Assembly: GCF_900107845.1 (NCBI RefSeq)
Contig: NZ_FNRM01000014.1
Span: forward strand, 1-56,675
DNA length: 56,675 bases
From: Alkalimonas amylolytica
GTDB lineage: Bacteria > Pseudomonadota > Gammaproteobacteria > Enterobacterales > Alteromonadaceae
Direction of reading: 5' to 3'
This document shows, piece after piece, positions 13,984 through 24,542 of this stretch. Made by a program: the position numbers and the translations under genes. The notes below the pieces were generated by a model. It saw only the letters and a program-made list of their open reading frames with translations, did no database searches and was not told the DNA's origin. Numbering within the stretch: the first letter of the stretch is position 1; each line of letters opens with the position of its first letter.

Positions 13984-14766
13984 ATGCAACCACAATTTAT
14001 CGTCGATGCTTTTGCAGCCGGACTTTTTACAGGTAATCCGGCTGCTGTCTGTCCACTCGAATACTGGGCGGACGATGTTTTGCTGCAACAGATAGCAGCA
14101 GAAAATAACTTATCGGAAACCGCCTTCTTTGTGCCCGTAGCCGATGGCTATCAGCTGCGATGGTTTACCCCGCTGGCAGAAGTGGATTTATGCGGCCATG
14201 CCACCTTAGCCAGTGCCCATGTGCTATTTGCCCACCTTGGCTATACAAATGAACAGATATTATTTCACACCCGAAGTGGTGAGCTGAGAGTGCAAAAGGA
14301 TGGTGACTGGTTGCGGATGGATTTTCCATCCAGCATGCCACAAATAAGCGATGAGCCACCCCTTCTGGCAGAGGCGCTTGGGGCTACGCCCGAACAGGTG
14401 CTGGTTGCTGAAGATTATCTGGTCGTGTATCCGGATGCGACTGCTATTTCAGCCCTGACTCCAGATTTTGCTTTATTAGCCCGTCTGGAAAAACGGGGTG
14501 TGATCGTGACAGCACCAGGCACCGATGGTGTGGATTTTGTCAGCCGTTTTTTTGTGCCAAAGCTTGGCGTGAACGAGGATCCGGTGACCGGCTCAGCCCA
14601 TTGTCAACTAGCACCGTACTGGGCTGAACGATTACAAAAACAGCAATTGTTAGCAAGGCAGCTCTCTAAGCGGGGTGGTGAAGTGCGCTGTGCGCTGCAA
14701 GGGCAGCGGGTACAGTTATCCGGTCAGGCACGGACGTATTTGCAGGGGCAGCTGCTGCTGACCTAA
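13984..14766 (+). CDS. PhzF-family isomerase-like protein
   Basis: 260 residues. The start at 13984 (after ACATCAG) is chosen because the family begins right at the FIVDAFA strand; an earlier in-frame start adds an unrelated low-complexity segment. Family motifs: GNPAAVC (residues about 19-25), the catalytic Glu in ENNLSETAFF (about 45), DLCGHATLASAHV (about 70) and the C-terminal GVNEDPVTGSAHC. PhzF proteins isomerise or epimerise small acids; most genomic copies have unknown substrates. An intrinsic terminator follows directly. Confidence 0.9.
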   Translation: MQPQFIVDAFAAGLFTGNPAAVCPLEYWADDVLLQQIAAENNLSETAFFVPVADGYQLRWFTPLAEVDLCGHATLASAHVLFAHLGYTNEQILFHTRSGELRVQKDGDWLRMDFPSSMPQISDEPPLLAEALGATPEQVLVAEDYLVVYPDATAISALTPDFALLARLEKRGVIVTAPGTDGVDFVSRFFVPKLGVNEDPVTGSAHCQLAPYWAERLQKQQLLARQLSKRGGEVRCALQGQRVQLSGQARTYLQGQLLLT

Positions 14767-14795
14767 AAAAACGGCGCCTTCAGGCGCCATTTTCT
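14766..14795. terminator. Bidirectional intrinsic terminator
   Basis: Stem GGCGCCT/AGGCGCC (14773-14788) with a two-base loop, flanked by an A-run on the left and TTTTC on the right. It serves phzF (+) and the convergent prolyl oligopeptidase gene (-). Confidence 0.85.
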
Positions 14796-14812
14796 TGTAG
14801 CTGGGTCAGCTG

Positions 14813-16966
14813 TTACTGCCTGGGCAGTTCGTCATAGCCCATGTTGTACAGAATAAAAGAGAACACATCGGCCGCCTGATCAATGATCATCGATACCGGC
14901 ATACCTGCACCGTGGCCTGCTCTTACGTCTATGCGGATAAGTTGCGGATGCTTGCCACCATCTTTGGCTTGCAGTTCTGCCACGTATTTGAACGAGTGTG
15001 CTGGCACTACCCGATCATCGTGATCGGCGGTGGTTACCATGGTTGCCGGATGATTCACGCCTTCACGTACATTGTGTACCGGCGAGTAGCCAAGCAGGTA
15101 CTCGAACATTTCCTTACTCTGATCAGCGGTGCCGTAATCGTAGGCCCAGCCAGCACCAGCGGTGAAGGTGTGGTAACGCAGCATATCCAGTACCCCAACA
15201 GCCGGGATGGCGACCTGGAACAGCTCAGGGCGCTGGGTAGAGGCTGCCGCGACCAGCAAGCCACCGTTGGAGCCACCACGAATGGCCAGCTTTTCTGCAC
15301 TGGTGTAGTTGCTGTCAATCAGGTACTCAGCGGCAGCTATGAAGTCATCAAATACATTTTGACGGTTCATCTGACGGCCGGCATCGTGCCAATCTTTGCC
15401 GTACTCACCACCACCACGGATGTTGGCTACGGCATAAATGCCGCCCATATCCATCCATACCGCATTGGAGACGCTGAACGATGGTGTCAGGCTGACATTA
15501 AAGCCTCCGTAACCATACAAAATGGTCGGGTTGCTGCCATCACGCTTGATATCATTGCGGTAGCTGATGATCATCGGAATGCGAGTACCATCTTTGGAGG
15601 TATAGAACACTTGCTCCGAGGTGTAGTTGGCCGGATCAAAACCGGTTTCCGGCCGGTTGTACAACTCGGTTTCACCACTGTGCGGATCCAGTTGATAAAT
15701 ACTGCCCGGGCTGATGTAGTTGGTAAAACTAAAATACAGGGTGTCGGCATCGGTTTTACCACCAAAACCACCGGCACTGCCTACCCCTGGCAAATCGATT
15801 TGGCGAACCAGTTTGCCGTTGTAATCAAATTGCTTCACCTTCGCCACTGCATCGACAATGTAATTGGCAAAAATATAACCGGCACCGGTACTGGCACGCA
15901 GCACATGCTCCGTTTGAGGGATCAGCTCCTGCCAGTGTTCTGGCTGTGGTTTGGCGGCATTGGCCACAACCACCCGACGATTGGGTGCATCGCGGTTGGT
16001 GACCAGAAACAGTTGATCCTCTTTGGATGTCAGGAAGTTGACATCGTTTGCGGTGGTATCCACGATGGTGGTAAAACCGGCATCCGGCTTGGTTAGATCT
16101 TTGATAAACAGTTTATTGCCTGAGGTTGATACCGCGGCTGAGACCAACAGGTAACGGTCGTCCTCAGTGACGGTGGCGCCGACATAGCGGTGCTGCTCAC
16201 CGTCTGCAGCGCCGAAAATCACCTGGTCTTCCGATTGCGGTGTGCCGAGCTTGTGGTAATACAGCTTGTGCTGATCGGTCATGGCCGATAGCTCGCTGCC
16301 ATCCGGCTTGTCGTAACTGGAGTAATAGAAGCCTTCATTGCCGAACCAACTGATGCCACTGAACTTGATATCGACCAGCACATCACCGATTTGTTCGCCG
16401 GTTTTGGTATCAATGACAATGATTTTGCGCCAGTCGCTGCCACCTTCGGAGATGGCGTAGGCTGCCAGGCTACCATCGCGTGAGAAGCGAATGGTCGCCA
16501 TCGAGGTGGTGCCATCGGCACTGAAGGTGTTGGGGTCGAGAAACACTTCCGGTTCGCCGCCATCTTTTTGCCGGTACAGCACAAACTGGTTTTGCAAGCC
16601 ATCGTTGCGGTAAAAATAGGTGTAATCACCTTCTTTAAAAGGAGCACCCAGCCGCTCGAAATTCCAGGAGTCCTGCAAGCGTTGCCGGATAGTGCTGCGA
16701 TAGGGGATCTGCTCCAAATACGAGAAGGTCAGTTCATTTTGAGCTTTGACCCAGGCTTCGGTTTCGCTGCTGCGATCATCTTCCAGCCAGCGGTACGGGT
16801 CGGCAATTTGCCGGCCAAAATAGTTATCAACCACAGTGCCACGAGCTGTGTCTGGGTAGGTAAGGTTGTGGCTGCGCGCTTGCTGATGGTGTTCCGTCGA
16901 GACGGATTGGCCACCACCGCAAGCAGTTAACAGTGCGGCAGTAAGCAGAGGGACGGCATACTTCAT
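14813..16966 (-). CDS. Prolyl oligopeptidase (S9A) lipoprotein
   Basis: 717 residues, the usual length for S9A. An N-terminal lipoprotein signal ([10 protein letters not shown], Cys16) points to membrane attachment in the periplasm. Then come the N-terminal strand segment YPDTARG ... DPYRWLEDD, a seven-bladed beta-propeller, and the alpha/beta-hydrolase domain. Catalytic residues: Ser566 in RGGSNGGLL, Asp in [10 protein letters not shown] and His in RAGHGAGMP. It cleaves after proline in peptides and probably has a nutritional role. Isolated gene between convergent and divergent neighbours. Confidence 0.93.
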   Translation of the reverse strand: MKYAVPLLTAALLTACGGGQSVSTEHHQQARSHNLTYPDTARGTVVDNYFGRQIADPYRWLEDDRSSETEAWVKAQNELTFSYLEQIPYRSTIRQRLQDSWNFERLGAPFKEGDYTYFYRNDGLQNQFVLYRQKDGGEPEVFLDPNTFSADGTTSMATIRFSRDGSLAAYAISEGGSDWRKIIVIDTKTGEQIGDVLVDIKFSGISWFGNEGFYYSSYDKPDGSELSAMTDQHKLYYHKLGTPQSEDQVIFGAADGEQHRYVGATVTEDDRYLLVSAAVSTSGNKLFIKDLTKPDAGFTTIVDTTANDVNFLTSKEDQLFLVTNRDAPNRRVVVANAAKPQPEHWQELIPQTEHVLRASTGAGYIFANYIVDAVAKVKQFDYNGKLVRQIDLPGVGSAGGFGGKTDADTLYFSFTNYISPGSIYQLDPHSGETELYNRPETGFDPANYTSEQVFYTSKDGTRIPMIISYRNDIKRDGSNPTILYGYGGFNVSLTPSFSVSNAVWMDMGGIYAVANIRGGGEYGKDWHDAGRQMNRQNVFDDFIAAAEYLIDSNYTSAEKLAIRGGSNGGLLVAAASTQRPELFQVAIPAVGVLDMLRYHTFTAGAGWAYDYGTADQSKEMFEYLLGYSPVHNVREGVNHPATMVTTADHDDRVVPAHSFKYVAELQAKDGGKHPQLIRIDVRAGHGAGMPVSMIIDQAADVFSFILYNMGYDELPRQ

Positions 16967-17147
16967 AAAATGGTGGACTCCAATTGTGGTTGTTTGTTAG
17001 CAAGGTTAACAAATTAACTGCATAAAGCCTATCATCGCAAGCGGTAGCTGGCCGCATAAATCCGGCTGATGGTAGCTTTCCGTTGCAATAGCGGCAGTTG
17101 CCAAAGTTGGTTGCCTGTGTCAGGCTGGAAATGGCTTAAAAAACAGG

Positions 17148-18464
17148 ATGGACGACATTATGTGGACAGCCAGGCGAAGTCAGCCGGATGGCAATGAGCT
17201 CAGTCAATTTCACTCCGGTGCCAGTGACAGCGCAGCGCAGCGTGATCGAGCCCGTATTATTCATTGCGAGTCTTTTCGACGTTTGCAAGCAAAAACCCAG
17301 GTGCTCGGCGTGGGCGAGCACGATTTTTACCGAACCCGCCTAACGCACTCGCTGGAAGTGGCACAAATAGGTTCCGGTATTTGTGAACAGCTGCGTGAAC
17401 GTTATGCTGCCAACACGGATTATCTTAAGTGGCTGCCCAGTATGAGCCAGATTGAAGCAATTTGTCTGGCGCACGATATTGGTCATCCACCTTTTGGCCA
17501 TGGCGGTGAAGTCGCACTGAATTATTACATGCAGTCGCAGGGGGGCTTTGAAGGCAATGGTCAGACATTGCGTATTATGGCGCATCTAGGTGAGTACTCA
17601 CCGCACCATGGGCTGGATCTAACCCGGCGAACCATGCTGGGCGTACTTAAATACCCGGTGTTGCACCGGGAAGTCGCTAACTATCCGATAGAGTTGGCGG
17701 AAACGACCAGTAATATTGACAGCTATAAACCACCCAAGTGCATCCATGATGAGGATGAAGCTGTGCTGGCATGGATCCTATCTGGTTTGCCTGACGAAGA
17801 TATCCAGTTATTTCGTAGCACGCAGCAACAGGGAGATAAACGCAAAGCTGCTTTTAAAGGCTTTGATACCGCCATTATGGAGTTGGCTGATGATATCTCC
17901 TATGGCGTGCATGACTTAGAAGATGTGCTGGCGCTTCGGTTGGTGACTGAGCGTGCCTGGCAGGACGATGTGCTTAGCAAACTCAGTGGCGATGATGTGA
18001 TTTCCCGCGCGTTGGATTTCTACAACCGTAAGCTGTTCTCAGAGTCGAGCACCGAACGTAAACATGCCATCAGTAAGTTAATCCGTTATTTTTTGCCAGA
18101 AATAACCATTGCAGCGCAGCAACGGTTTGCCACACCTTTGCTGGACTTGCAGGTGCAACTATCAGCAGAAGCGCAAACCACATTGCAGATTCTAAAAGAC
18201 TTTGTTTACAAGCATGTGATCCGCCGGCCAGAAGTGCAGACTCTGGAGTACAAAGGGCAGCAGTTAGTACTGAAACTCTTTGCGGTGCTCAGGGATAATC
18301 CGGAACGCTTATTGCCCCCTGCGGTGCTAAAGCGCTACCAGCAGTCTGAATACAAAGAGCGGGTGATTTGTGATTACGTATCCGGTATGACCGACAGTTA
18401 TGCGATTAAGTTGTACCACAAAGTGTTTAGCCCGGATATGGGCTCGGTGTTTGACCGGCTTTAA
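17148..18464 (+). CDS. dGTPase-like HD-domain dNTP triphosphohydrolase (copy 1)
   Basis: 438 residues. Motifs of the dGTPase family: RDRARIIHCESFRRLQAKTQ (about residues 31-50), TRLTHSLEVAQIG with the first metal His, LAHDIGHPPFGHGGE with the His-Asp pair, MELADDISYGVHDLED with the metal Asp, and the C-terminal VICDYVSGMTDSYA. Enzymes of this family hydrolyse dNTPs to deoxynucleosides and triphosphate; some act in defence by depleting dNTPs. The ATG at 17160 is a possible alternative start. A paralogue lies at 27868-29157. Confidence 0.9.
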   Translation: MDDIMWTARRSQPDGNELSQFHSGASDSAAQRDRARIIHCESFRRLQAKTQVLGVGEHDFYRTRLTHSLEVAQIGSGICEQLRERYAANTDYLKWLPSMSQIEAICLAHDIGHPPFGHGGEVALNYYMQSQGGFEGNGQTLRIMAHLGEYSPHHGLDLTRRTMLGVLKYPVLHREVANYPIELAETTSNIDSYKPPKCIHDEDEAVLAWILSGLPDEDIQLFRSTQQQGDKRKAAFKGFDTAIMELADDISYGVHDLEDVLALRLVTERAWQDDVLSKLSGDDVISRALDFYNRKLFSESSTERKHAISKLIRYFLPEITIAAQQRFATPLLDLQVQLSAEAQTTLQILKDFVYKHVIRRPEVQTLEYKGQQLVLKLFAVLRDNPERLLPPAVLKRYQQSEYKERVICDYVSGMTDSYAIKLYHKVFSPDMGSVFDRL

Positions 18465-18484
18465 AAAGGGGGCCTATGGCCCCC
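18461..18484 (-). terminator. Intrinsic terminator of the TonB-receptor gene
   Basis: Stem GGGGGCC/GGCCCCC (18468-18484) with loop TAT. On the minus strand it is followed by TTTTTAA. It lies between convergent genes and mainly fits the minus-strand gene. Confidence 0.8.
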
Positions 18485-18498
18485 TGGGTTGATAAAGC

Positions 18499-21354
18499 TT
18501 AGAACTGCAGACGGGTTTGCAAGTACCAGAAGCGGCTGCCTGGCATCTCGTAGTTCGATGGATCATAGCCATTTAAGGTGCAAGACAGACAAATTGGTGG
18601 CTCTTTGCTGAAGAGGTTATTTAAACCAACAACGATTTGCACGCCATTCAGCATGGCGTCGGTTTGCCAGCTTAACTGCACATCATGATACACCACTGAG
18701 CCCAGACGGTTTTGGCCGGTTTCAGGGGTATTCTGACAGATAGCAAAGCTGGCGGCACTGCCGCAGCTTTCTGTCAGCTCACTGAGATAACGCATGGTCC
18801 AGCTGGCTTGCACACTGTCGTTGCCAAAAGCAAGGTTCAGATTGCTGCTAAAGCGTGGGATACCGCTGTTGTTCACTTCTACGCCAACGGTTCTTGGCTG
18901 GCGTTCATTGTTGGCATCAAACACCCGGTGATAATTCATCATGGTGGTGCGCCAGTTGACACTGAGTTGACCAATGTCGGTGGCCGGCTGTAACCAACTG
19001 ATATCAAAGTCAACGCCGGAGGTATCGATGCGACCGATATTGGTCAGTGCATTGCTGAAGTTATCGATGGCCCCCAGAGCGTTGCGCTGGATACCACCAC
19101 AGAAATCATCACTCAATGTTTGTACGCACAGGTTGAGCTGGGTTTGAGCATCCAGTGCCTGAATAGCACCTTTTAACTTATGTTGATACCAACTGACACT
19201 AAAATCCATCCGCTCGGACCAACTGGTTTGGCTGGCAAACTCAGGGCTGTAAACAAAACCGAGGTTATGACTGGTCGATGTTTCGGGTTCCAGCTCCCGA
19301 TTGCCGCCGGTGATCACACCAATTTGTGGGTTGGGTTGCACATAGCTGGCTGGTACACCGAGGGCGCTACAGTTGGCTTGCGTGCTGGCATCACTGGGTT
19401 CGGAGCAGGGATCATTTAATACCGCATCAAAACCACTGGCGGAGCCAAATAGCTCACCAATATTAGGAGCACGGAAGCCCTCAGCCCAACTGCCTCGCAG
19501 CAACAACTCGCGGGAAACTTGCCAGCGCAAGCCGGCTTTGCTGGTGATCTCACTACCAAACGTGGAGTAATCTGAGAAGCGGCTGGCCACACTCAAATCC
19601 AGTTGTTCTGCCAGCGCGACATCGCGTAGCAGCGGAATGCTGAACTCTGCATAGACTTCATTCACATCGTAGCTGCCTGCTGTCGGCGAGGACACTACAC
19701 CGTTGTATTCACCAGCGACGGTCAGACCATCGGGGCGATAGCTGCCACGGTATTTACGGTACTCCCAGCCAGTGGCAAAGGCCAGCTCACCGGCTGGCAA
19801 AGAGAGCAGATCGCCAGTCAGGTTGGCAGAGAACAGATTCAGCGTGTTTTCGCTGTTATCCCTGACAACGGGCTGGATATAAGCCAGCATTTCAGGCGTC
19901 AGGCTGTTAGCACCAAACAGGTTCAGCGGCACACAGCCAGCTTCCGCCTGACAGGTGGCTAAAGGGCCTAAGCCCGTTGCCAGTCGTCTGGCGTTGTAGC
20001 TGCCAAAGTTCAGTTGCTCGGCGCGGTTTGTGCTGTATGCGGCATTCATGTCCCAATTAAACCAGCGATCGCCATGGCTAAAGTTGCCGCTAAATCCACT
20101 GGCAATATAAAAAGTGTCCACCGTTTGTTCAAAGCGGCGTGGGCCACCTTCTAATGGTCGGTAAGCCAGCATCAGTAAGTTAGGGTTATCTCCACCGGCA
20201 ACCAAGTCAAAGCCAAAAGGGTTATAAGGATTGTCGGCTGCAATGGTCAGATTATCGGCCCAGAAATTGGTCGGAACGGCAGTACCAATAAAGAATGGCT
20301 CGGCTGCAGCCTGGTTGGTGCTTTTACGCTGGTTGTACAATCCCCGCAGATACCACTGAGTGCTGTCGGTTAAGCGGTATTGTTGTTGGGCAAATAAGGA
20401 TGCGCGCTTATTGGGGGTTTGTAGCAGGTTGTAGTTGGCGTAATTAAAGCGCCTGTCGTTGCTGAAACAACGAAAGTCATCACTGCGTTCGCAGCCAGTG
20501 AGTGCCGGGTTGTAGACTGGGTTGCTAGCATTTGGAAACAAGGTTTGCTGTTGGCCAGTATTCGGATCGATAAAATTGATAAGACCTGCCGGAATGGCGG
20601 CACTGCCAAGAGCGCTGCCGGTGCCGGGAACTGGCAGACTCGACTGCTCGCGGCTATTGGAGGCCACGGTTTTTTGATCATAATAGCTGGCAGAAATAAA
20701 GAAGCTGTGACGGTCCGACTCGCCACCAAAGCTCAGCTCAACCTGACTTTGATCACCATCGCCTTTGGTAAATTGACCATAGCGGGCATTTAAGGTTGCT
20801 CCGGTCTGTGCTTGTTTGGTAATGATATTGACCACTCCGGCAATGGCATCAGAACCATAAATCGAGGAGGCACCATCTTCCAGCACTTCAATGCGCTCTA
20901 CGATGGCCATTGGAATGGTATTCAAATCCACGACACCACCGACACCGGAAGCAGAGCTTTCATTGACCCAGCGTAGTCCATCCACCAATACCAGTACCCG
21001 TTGGGTACCCAGGTGCCTTAAATCAACGGTGGTGGCTCCAGCGCCAACGCCACCACCATCGGGTGGAAAGCCAAAGTTACCGCTGGAGTTAAAGCGGGTA
21101 TTCAAGGCTGAGCCGGATGCGGTGATGGACTGCAGCAAGTCACCGATAGAGCTCATACCGGAACGATCAATGTAATCACGATCCAGTACTTGGACTGGAT
21201 TTTGCCCTTCGAGCTCAGATTGCCGGATGCGGCTACCGGTTACCTGAATACGCTCAACATCAGCAGCCTGAACGCTTTCCTGGGCCAGAACACTGCTTGG
21301 TATAGCGGCTAAAGCCGCTAATGCCATAAAGACACCACTGTACTTATAACGCAT
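18499..21354 (-). CDS. TonB-dependent outer-membrane receptor
   Basis: 951 residues with a signal peptide (about residues 1-24). A TonB-box-like [13 protein letters not shown] precedes the plug domain, which contains [35 protein letters not shown] and [18 protein letters not shown] long 22-strand barrel ends in an aromatic residue (LQTRLQF). The large size and the Gly/Ser-rich loop in the plug resemble receptors for peptides, sugars or siderophores rather than BtuB; the ligand is unknown. Strong ribosome site CGGAGGAATC. Divergent from the 21644 gene. Confidence 0.92.
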   Translation of the reverse strand: MRYKYSGVFMALAALAAIPSSVLAQESVQAADVERIQVTGSRIRQSELEGQNPVQVLDRDYIDRSGMSSIGDLLQSITASGSALNTRFNSSGNFGFPPDGGGVGAGATTVDLRHLGTQRVLVLVDGLRWVNESSASGVGGVVDLNTIPMAIVERIEVLEDGASSIYGSDAIAGVVNIITKQAQTGATLNARYGQFTKGDGDQSQVELSFGGESDRHSFFISASYYDQKTVASNSREQSSLPVPGTGSALGSAAIPAGLINFIDPNTGQQQTLFPNASNPVYNPALTGCERSDDFRCFSNDRRFNYANYNLLQTPNKRASLFAQQQYRLTDSTQWYLRGLYNQRKSTNQAAAEPFFIGTAVPTNFWADNLTIAADNPYNPFGFDLVAGGDNPNLLMLAYRPLEGGPRRFEQTVDTFYIASGFSGNFSHGDRWFNWDMNAAYSTNRAEQLNFGSYNARRLATGLGPLATCQAEAGCVPLNLFGANSLTPEMLAYIQPVVRDNSENTLNLFSANLTGDLLSLPAGELAFATGWEYRKYRGSYRPDGLTVAGEYNGVVSSPTAGSYDVNEVYAEFSIPLLRDVALAEQLDLSVASRFSDYSTFGSEITSKAGLRWQVSRELLLRGSWAEGFRAPNIGELFGSASGFDAVLNDPCSEPSDASTQANCSALGVPASYVQPNPQIGVITGGNRELEPETSTSHNLGFVYSPEFASQTSWSERMDFSVSWYQHKLKGAIQALDAQTQLNLCVQTLSDDFCGGIQRNALGAIDNFSNALTNIGRIDTSGVDFDISWLQPATDIGQLSVNWRTTMMNYHRVFDANNERQPRTVGVEVNNSGIPRFSSNLNLAFGNDSVQASWTMRYLSELTESCGSAASFAICQNTPETGQNRLGSVVYHDVQLSWQTDAMLNGVQIVVGLNNLFSKEPPICLSCTLNGYDPSNYEMPGSRFWYLQTRLQF

Positions 21355-21528
21355 GATTCCTCCGAATTGTTATCGTTGTTTGTTGTTATAAATTTAATGA
21401 ATAAATTAATGTCACTAAAAATAGCGCATCAAGGAAAATAATAGTGAAAGGTAAGAATAAGGCAATAAAGTGGCGGCAACATTGTTAAATGTACTGTATT
21501 GAAAAATTTACGATATTTTGCCTTGGGA

Positions 21529-21540
21529 TGATCTAAATCA
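21529..21540. promoter_or_regulatory. FNR/CRP-like site upstream of the TonB receptor
   Basis: TGATCTAAATCA matches the inner eight bases of the FNR box (TTGAT-N4-ATCAA), with both outermost bases different. It sits in the 283 bp divergent region between the receptor gene and the exported protein at 21644. A homologue of FNR is encoded at 38783-39499. Confidence 0.4.
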
Positions 21541-21643
21541 CGGCTTGAGTTATAAAAAATATGGTTATTTAGCCGGCAACATTGAAAAAGTGCGGATTTC
21601 TGTTTAGATTGAATCTACAGCAATAAGCAAGGGATGACGTACG

Positions 21644-22042
21644 ATGAAAAGATGGTTGATAGCGATGGTGTTCGGAGCAATGGCTGCAGCAAGCTGGCAG
21701 GTCGAAGCCTCGACGAAGGATTACCGGTTGCTTACAGTAGCAGGGTACCTTAATTTTTATTTGCTGAATTTAAATGCTTGTCAGGATTTCCACCCAGCCG
21801 TACGGCAATCGGCTTATCAGGCTGAAGCACAGCTTTACCCCTGGTTGGAAAAACTACAAACCCGAATCGAGGCATCGAATGATTTTGATTCAGCCATGTT
21901 GTCGGGTATCGTGATGCGTCGACGTGCCATGCTCAATGAACAGATTGAAGACAATGATTTCACTGTCGATCATTGCCAGGCTATTGTGCAAATTCTAAGC
22001 ACTGAAGGCTTGGATGAAACGCTGTTGTCTGTATTGAATTAA
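21644..22042 (+). CDS. Exported protein of unknown function
   Basis: 132 residues with a signal peptide (MKRWLIAMVFGAMAAASWQVEA, about 22 residues) and a helical mature part containing two Cys (LNACQDF and DHCQAI) that could form a disulfide. No family recognised. Followed by a strong terminator, so it is a single-gene unit. Confidence 0.7.
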   Translation: MKRWLIAMVFGAMAAASWQVEASTKDYRLLTVAGYLNFYLLNLNACQDFHPAVRQSAYQAEAQLYPWLEKLQTRIEASNDFDSAMLSGIVMRRRAMLNEQIEDNDFTVDHCQAIVQILSTEGLDETLLSVLN

Positions 22043-22062
22043 TGAACCGCGTTTTTTATAAC

Positions 22063-22086
22063 AAAACCAGCTTCGGCTGGTTTTTT
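22063..22086 (+). terminator. Intrinsic terminator
   Basis: Stem AAAACCAGC/GCTGGTTTT with the stable TTCG tetraloop and a T-run. It ends the 21644 gene and separates it from the btu operon. Confidence 0.9.
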
Positions 22087-22150
22087 CGTTTCTGAAAACG
22101 ACACCCTGTTTCAACTGTTTTCTGTTACAATCCGTCAACTTAACTCAATC

Positions 22151-22954
22151 ATGGATCCTACTGTGGCGGCAGTGTTGCAATTGCACAATGTATCCTTGCA
22201 GCTGGGGCAGCGTACCGTGCTCGAACAGGTGAGCTGCAGCGTTACAACAGGCAGAACGCTTGGTATTGTTGGACCCAATGGTGCCGGCAAGAGCTCCTTA
22301 TTGCGGTTATTGTATGGTGAGATCCAGGCGAGCCAAGGTCAGGTGCTGTTTCATAACAAAGTGATCAACACCTATCGCCGGGCCGAGCTGGCACGTCAGA
22401 TGGCGGTGGTGATGCAAAGCCCTGTGCCGGTGTTTAACTTAACCACTGAGCAAATGGTGATGCTCGGGCTGGTGCCCCACAAGCGTTGGTTTGATCCAAC
22501 CACCAGTCAGGATCATCATCAGTTGCAACTGGCGTTGGAAAAGACCGGTCTACTGGCGCTTCGAAGCAAAAAGCTAGCTGAGCTGTCAGGTGGTGAGCTA
22601 CAACGAGCTTTTATTGCCCGGGCACTGGTGCAAAACGCCAAGGTGCTGCTACTGGACGAGCCCACCAATCATTTGGATGTGCATTACCAGCACCAAATTC
22701 TGCAATTGATAAGACAGCTCAATTTGACCATTGTCTGCTGTCTGCATGATTTGAACCTGGCGGCCAGTTATTGCGACGATATTCTGTTGCTGGATCAGGG
22801 CAGGGTACAAGCCTTTGGCCCTGCTGAGCAGGTGTTAACACCGAAGCGATTAACGCGGGTATTTCAGCAGCCTTGCTTGCTGTTAGCACACGACGAGTTA
22901 GCTCGACCGGTTATTCACTTTTACCCGAAGCTGCGGGGAGATGGCCATGACTAA
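22151..22954 (+). CDS. btuD: Vitamin B12-type ABC transporter ATPase
   Basis: 267 residues. Walker A GPNGAGKSS (about 41-49), signature LSGGELQRAFIARAL (about 143-157), Walker B VLLLDEPTNHLD and the switch His in CCLHDLN. The family (FepC/BtuD) drives import of cobalamin, haem or siderophores. The assignment to B12 rests on the operon: permease, cobalamin adenosyltransferase and periplasmic binding protein follow with overlaps or tiny gaps. It heads the operon, and I see no cobalamin riboswitch upstream. Confidence 0.85.
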   Translation: MDPTVAAVLQLHNVSLQLGQRTVLEQVSCSVTTGRTLGIVGPNGAGKSSLLRLLYGEIQASQGQVLFHNKVINTYRRAELARQMAVVMQSPVPVFNLTTEQMVMLGLVPHKRWFDPTTSQDHHQLQLALEKTGLLALRSKKLAELSGGELQRAFIARALVQNAKVLLLDEPTNHLDVHYQHQILQLIRQLNLTIVCCLHDLNLAASYCDDILLLDQGRVQAFGPAEQVLTPKRLTRVFQQPCLLLAHDELARPVIHFYPKLRGDGHD

Positions 22955-23936
22955 GCAAAGCCCCTGGCGCTGGTTGCTGGCGTTGATGCTGCTGATCATA
23001 ACCCTGTTAATGAGCATTCGTCTGGGCAGTGCTGCTATTTCCTATGGCCAACTTTGGCAGCTGCTGAGCGGGACTGCAGCGGACCCAACTTTTGACGCAA
23101 TTGTATGGCAAATTCGCTTGCCACGCATTGCTATGGCATTTTTTGCCGGAGCCGGGCTGGCGATCTGTGGCGCTTTGCTGCAAAACATGAGTCGCAACCC
23201 GCTGGCCGACCCCTATTTATTTGGACTGACTGCCGGGGCAGGCCTTGGTGCCAGTTTAGCCATGATTGTTTTTCCCGAGCAGCAACTGCCGCTTGCGTTG
23301 TCGGCTTTTGCTGGCGCCAGTCTGGCGGTATTTTTAGTGGTACTGGTGTGTATTCGTCATGGCTGGCAGCAGCTGCAGGTGATGCTTCTGGCTGGGGTGG
23401 CGGTGTCCTTTATGCTAAGTGCCATCAGTAGTTTTATTTTGTACTTCGCGGAGCCTTTTGCAGCGAACCGGGTGATTTTTTGGCTGATGGGTAGCTTAAG
23501 CCGCAGCGATTGGCAGGGCGTGGCCATCGTCGCCCCAGCCGTGCTGGCTTTGCTACTGCTGGCGTTGGCGTTTCGTCGCCAGTTGGATGCCATGCTGTTG
23601 CATGACGAAAGTGCCCGTACGCTTGGGGTATCTGTAGACCGGATCCGTTTGCTGTTTTTGCTTTGTACTTCGGCAGTGACGGCTTTTATCGTGGCACAGT
23701 GTGGTGGTATCGCCTTTGTTGGCTTGATGATCCCGCACCTGGTTCGCCAATGGTTTGGCGTAACCATGCTACCTTTGTTGCTAGGATCGGCCTTGGTCGG
23801 AGGCATTTTTCTAATCTGGGTGGATAATTTCGCCCGTAGTTTGCTGATGCAACAGGAAATTCCGCTCGGTGTGATTACTTCGATGCTCGGCAGTGTGTTT
23901 TTTCTGCTGTTACTTAGACGACAACAACCTGGATAA
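22947..23936 (+). CDS. btuC: Vitamin B12-type ABC transporter permease (FecCD family)
   Basis: 329 residues from ATG 22947, which has GGGGAG six bases upstream; the ATG at 22941 directly abuts that ribosome site. It overlaps btuD by eight bases, suggesting translational coupling. Nine to ten membrane helices. FecCD motifs include RLPRIAMAFFAGAGLAICGALLQ, NPLADPYLFGLTAGAGLG and FVGLMIPHLVRQW near the C-terminus, the coupling region to the ATPase. Forms the inner-membrane channel of the importer. Confidence 0.87.
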   Translation: MTKQSPWRWLLALMLLIITLLMSIRLGSAAISYGQLWQLLSGTAADPTFDAIVWQIRLPRIAMAFFAGAGLAICGALLQNMSRNPLADPYLFGLTAGAGLGASLAMIVFPEQQLPLALSAFAGASLAVFLVVLVCIRHGWQQLQVMLLAGVAVSFMLSAISSFILYFAEPFAANRVIFWLMGSLSRSDWQGVAIVAPAVLALLLLALAFRRQLDAMLLHDESARTLGVSVDRIRLLFLLCTSAVTAFIVAQCGGIAFVGLMIPHLVRQWFGVTMLPLLLGSALVGGIFLIWVDNFARSLLMQQEIPLGVITSMLGSVFFLLLLRRQQPG

Positions 23937-23939
23937 ATC

Positions 23940-24542
23940 ATGACGGAAGATTACAAGGCAAAGCGCCATCAACAACGCCAGCAGCAATTAAAAGAACAAG
24001 TCGATCAGGCGGTAGCCAAAGCAACCGACGATAAAGGTTTGTTGTTGGTGCTGACCGGCAATGGCAAAGGCAAGTCCACCGCTGGTTTTGGCACCGTTAC
24101 CCGCGCAGTCGGCCATGGTTACAAAGCTGCGGTAGTGCAGTTTATCAAAGGGGACTGGGCCTGTGGTGAACGTAATTTGTTGCAGCAACATGGGGTACCC
24201 TTTGTGGTGATGGCTACCGGCTTTACTTGGGATACGCAGGATAAAGCCGCAGATATGGCAGCTGCACAAAGTGTTTGGCAGCAAGCGAAGGCATTTTTGG
24301 CCGATGAGCGTATCGACTTGGTGTTACTGGATGAATTGACCTATATGCTCAGTTATCATTATCTGGATCTGGACGACGTGCTGGCCTCCATTCGCCAGCG
24401 TCCCGCAGGCCAGCATGTGGTGGTAACAGGCCGCAACTGCCATCGGCGCTTGCTGGATATGGCCGATACGGTCAGTGATATCCAGGTGGTCAAGCATGCA
24501 TTTGATGCCGGCATTCGAGCGCAGCAGGGCGTAGATTGGTGA
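23940..24542 (+). CDS. cobO: Cob(I)yrinic acid a,c-diamide adenosyltransferase
   Basis: 200 residues, the normal length for CobO/BtuR/CobA. P-loop TGNGKGKSTAGFGT (about 39-52), FIKGDWACGERNLL, the Walker-B-like LVLLDELTYML and the C-terminal VVVTGRNCHRRLLDMADTVSD are diagnostic. It transfers the adenosyl group of ATP to cobalt, making the coenzyme form. Its position between btuC and btuF ties cobalamin import to activation. Confidence 0.93.
   Translation: MTEDYKAKRHQQRQQQLKEQVDQAVAKATDDKGLLLVLTGNGKGKSTAGFGTVTRAVGHGYKAAVVQFIKGDWACGERNLLQQHGVPFVVMATGFTWDTQDKAADMAAAQSVWQQAKAFLADERIDLVLLDELTYMLSYHYLDLDDVLASIRQRPAGQHVVVTGRNCHRRLLDMADTVSDIQVVKHAFDAGIRAQQGVDW

Noticed and set aside
14912-16096. 394-residue frame antisense to the prolyl oligopeptidase gene
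   Set aside because: It mirrors codon structure of a clearly functional S9A gene and has no ribosome site or recognisable domain.
22043-22150. Cobalamin riboswitch before btuD
   Set aside because: The space holds a terminator and about 65 bp more, too short for the roughly 200-nt element, and no B12-box was seen.
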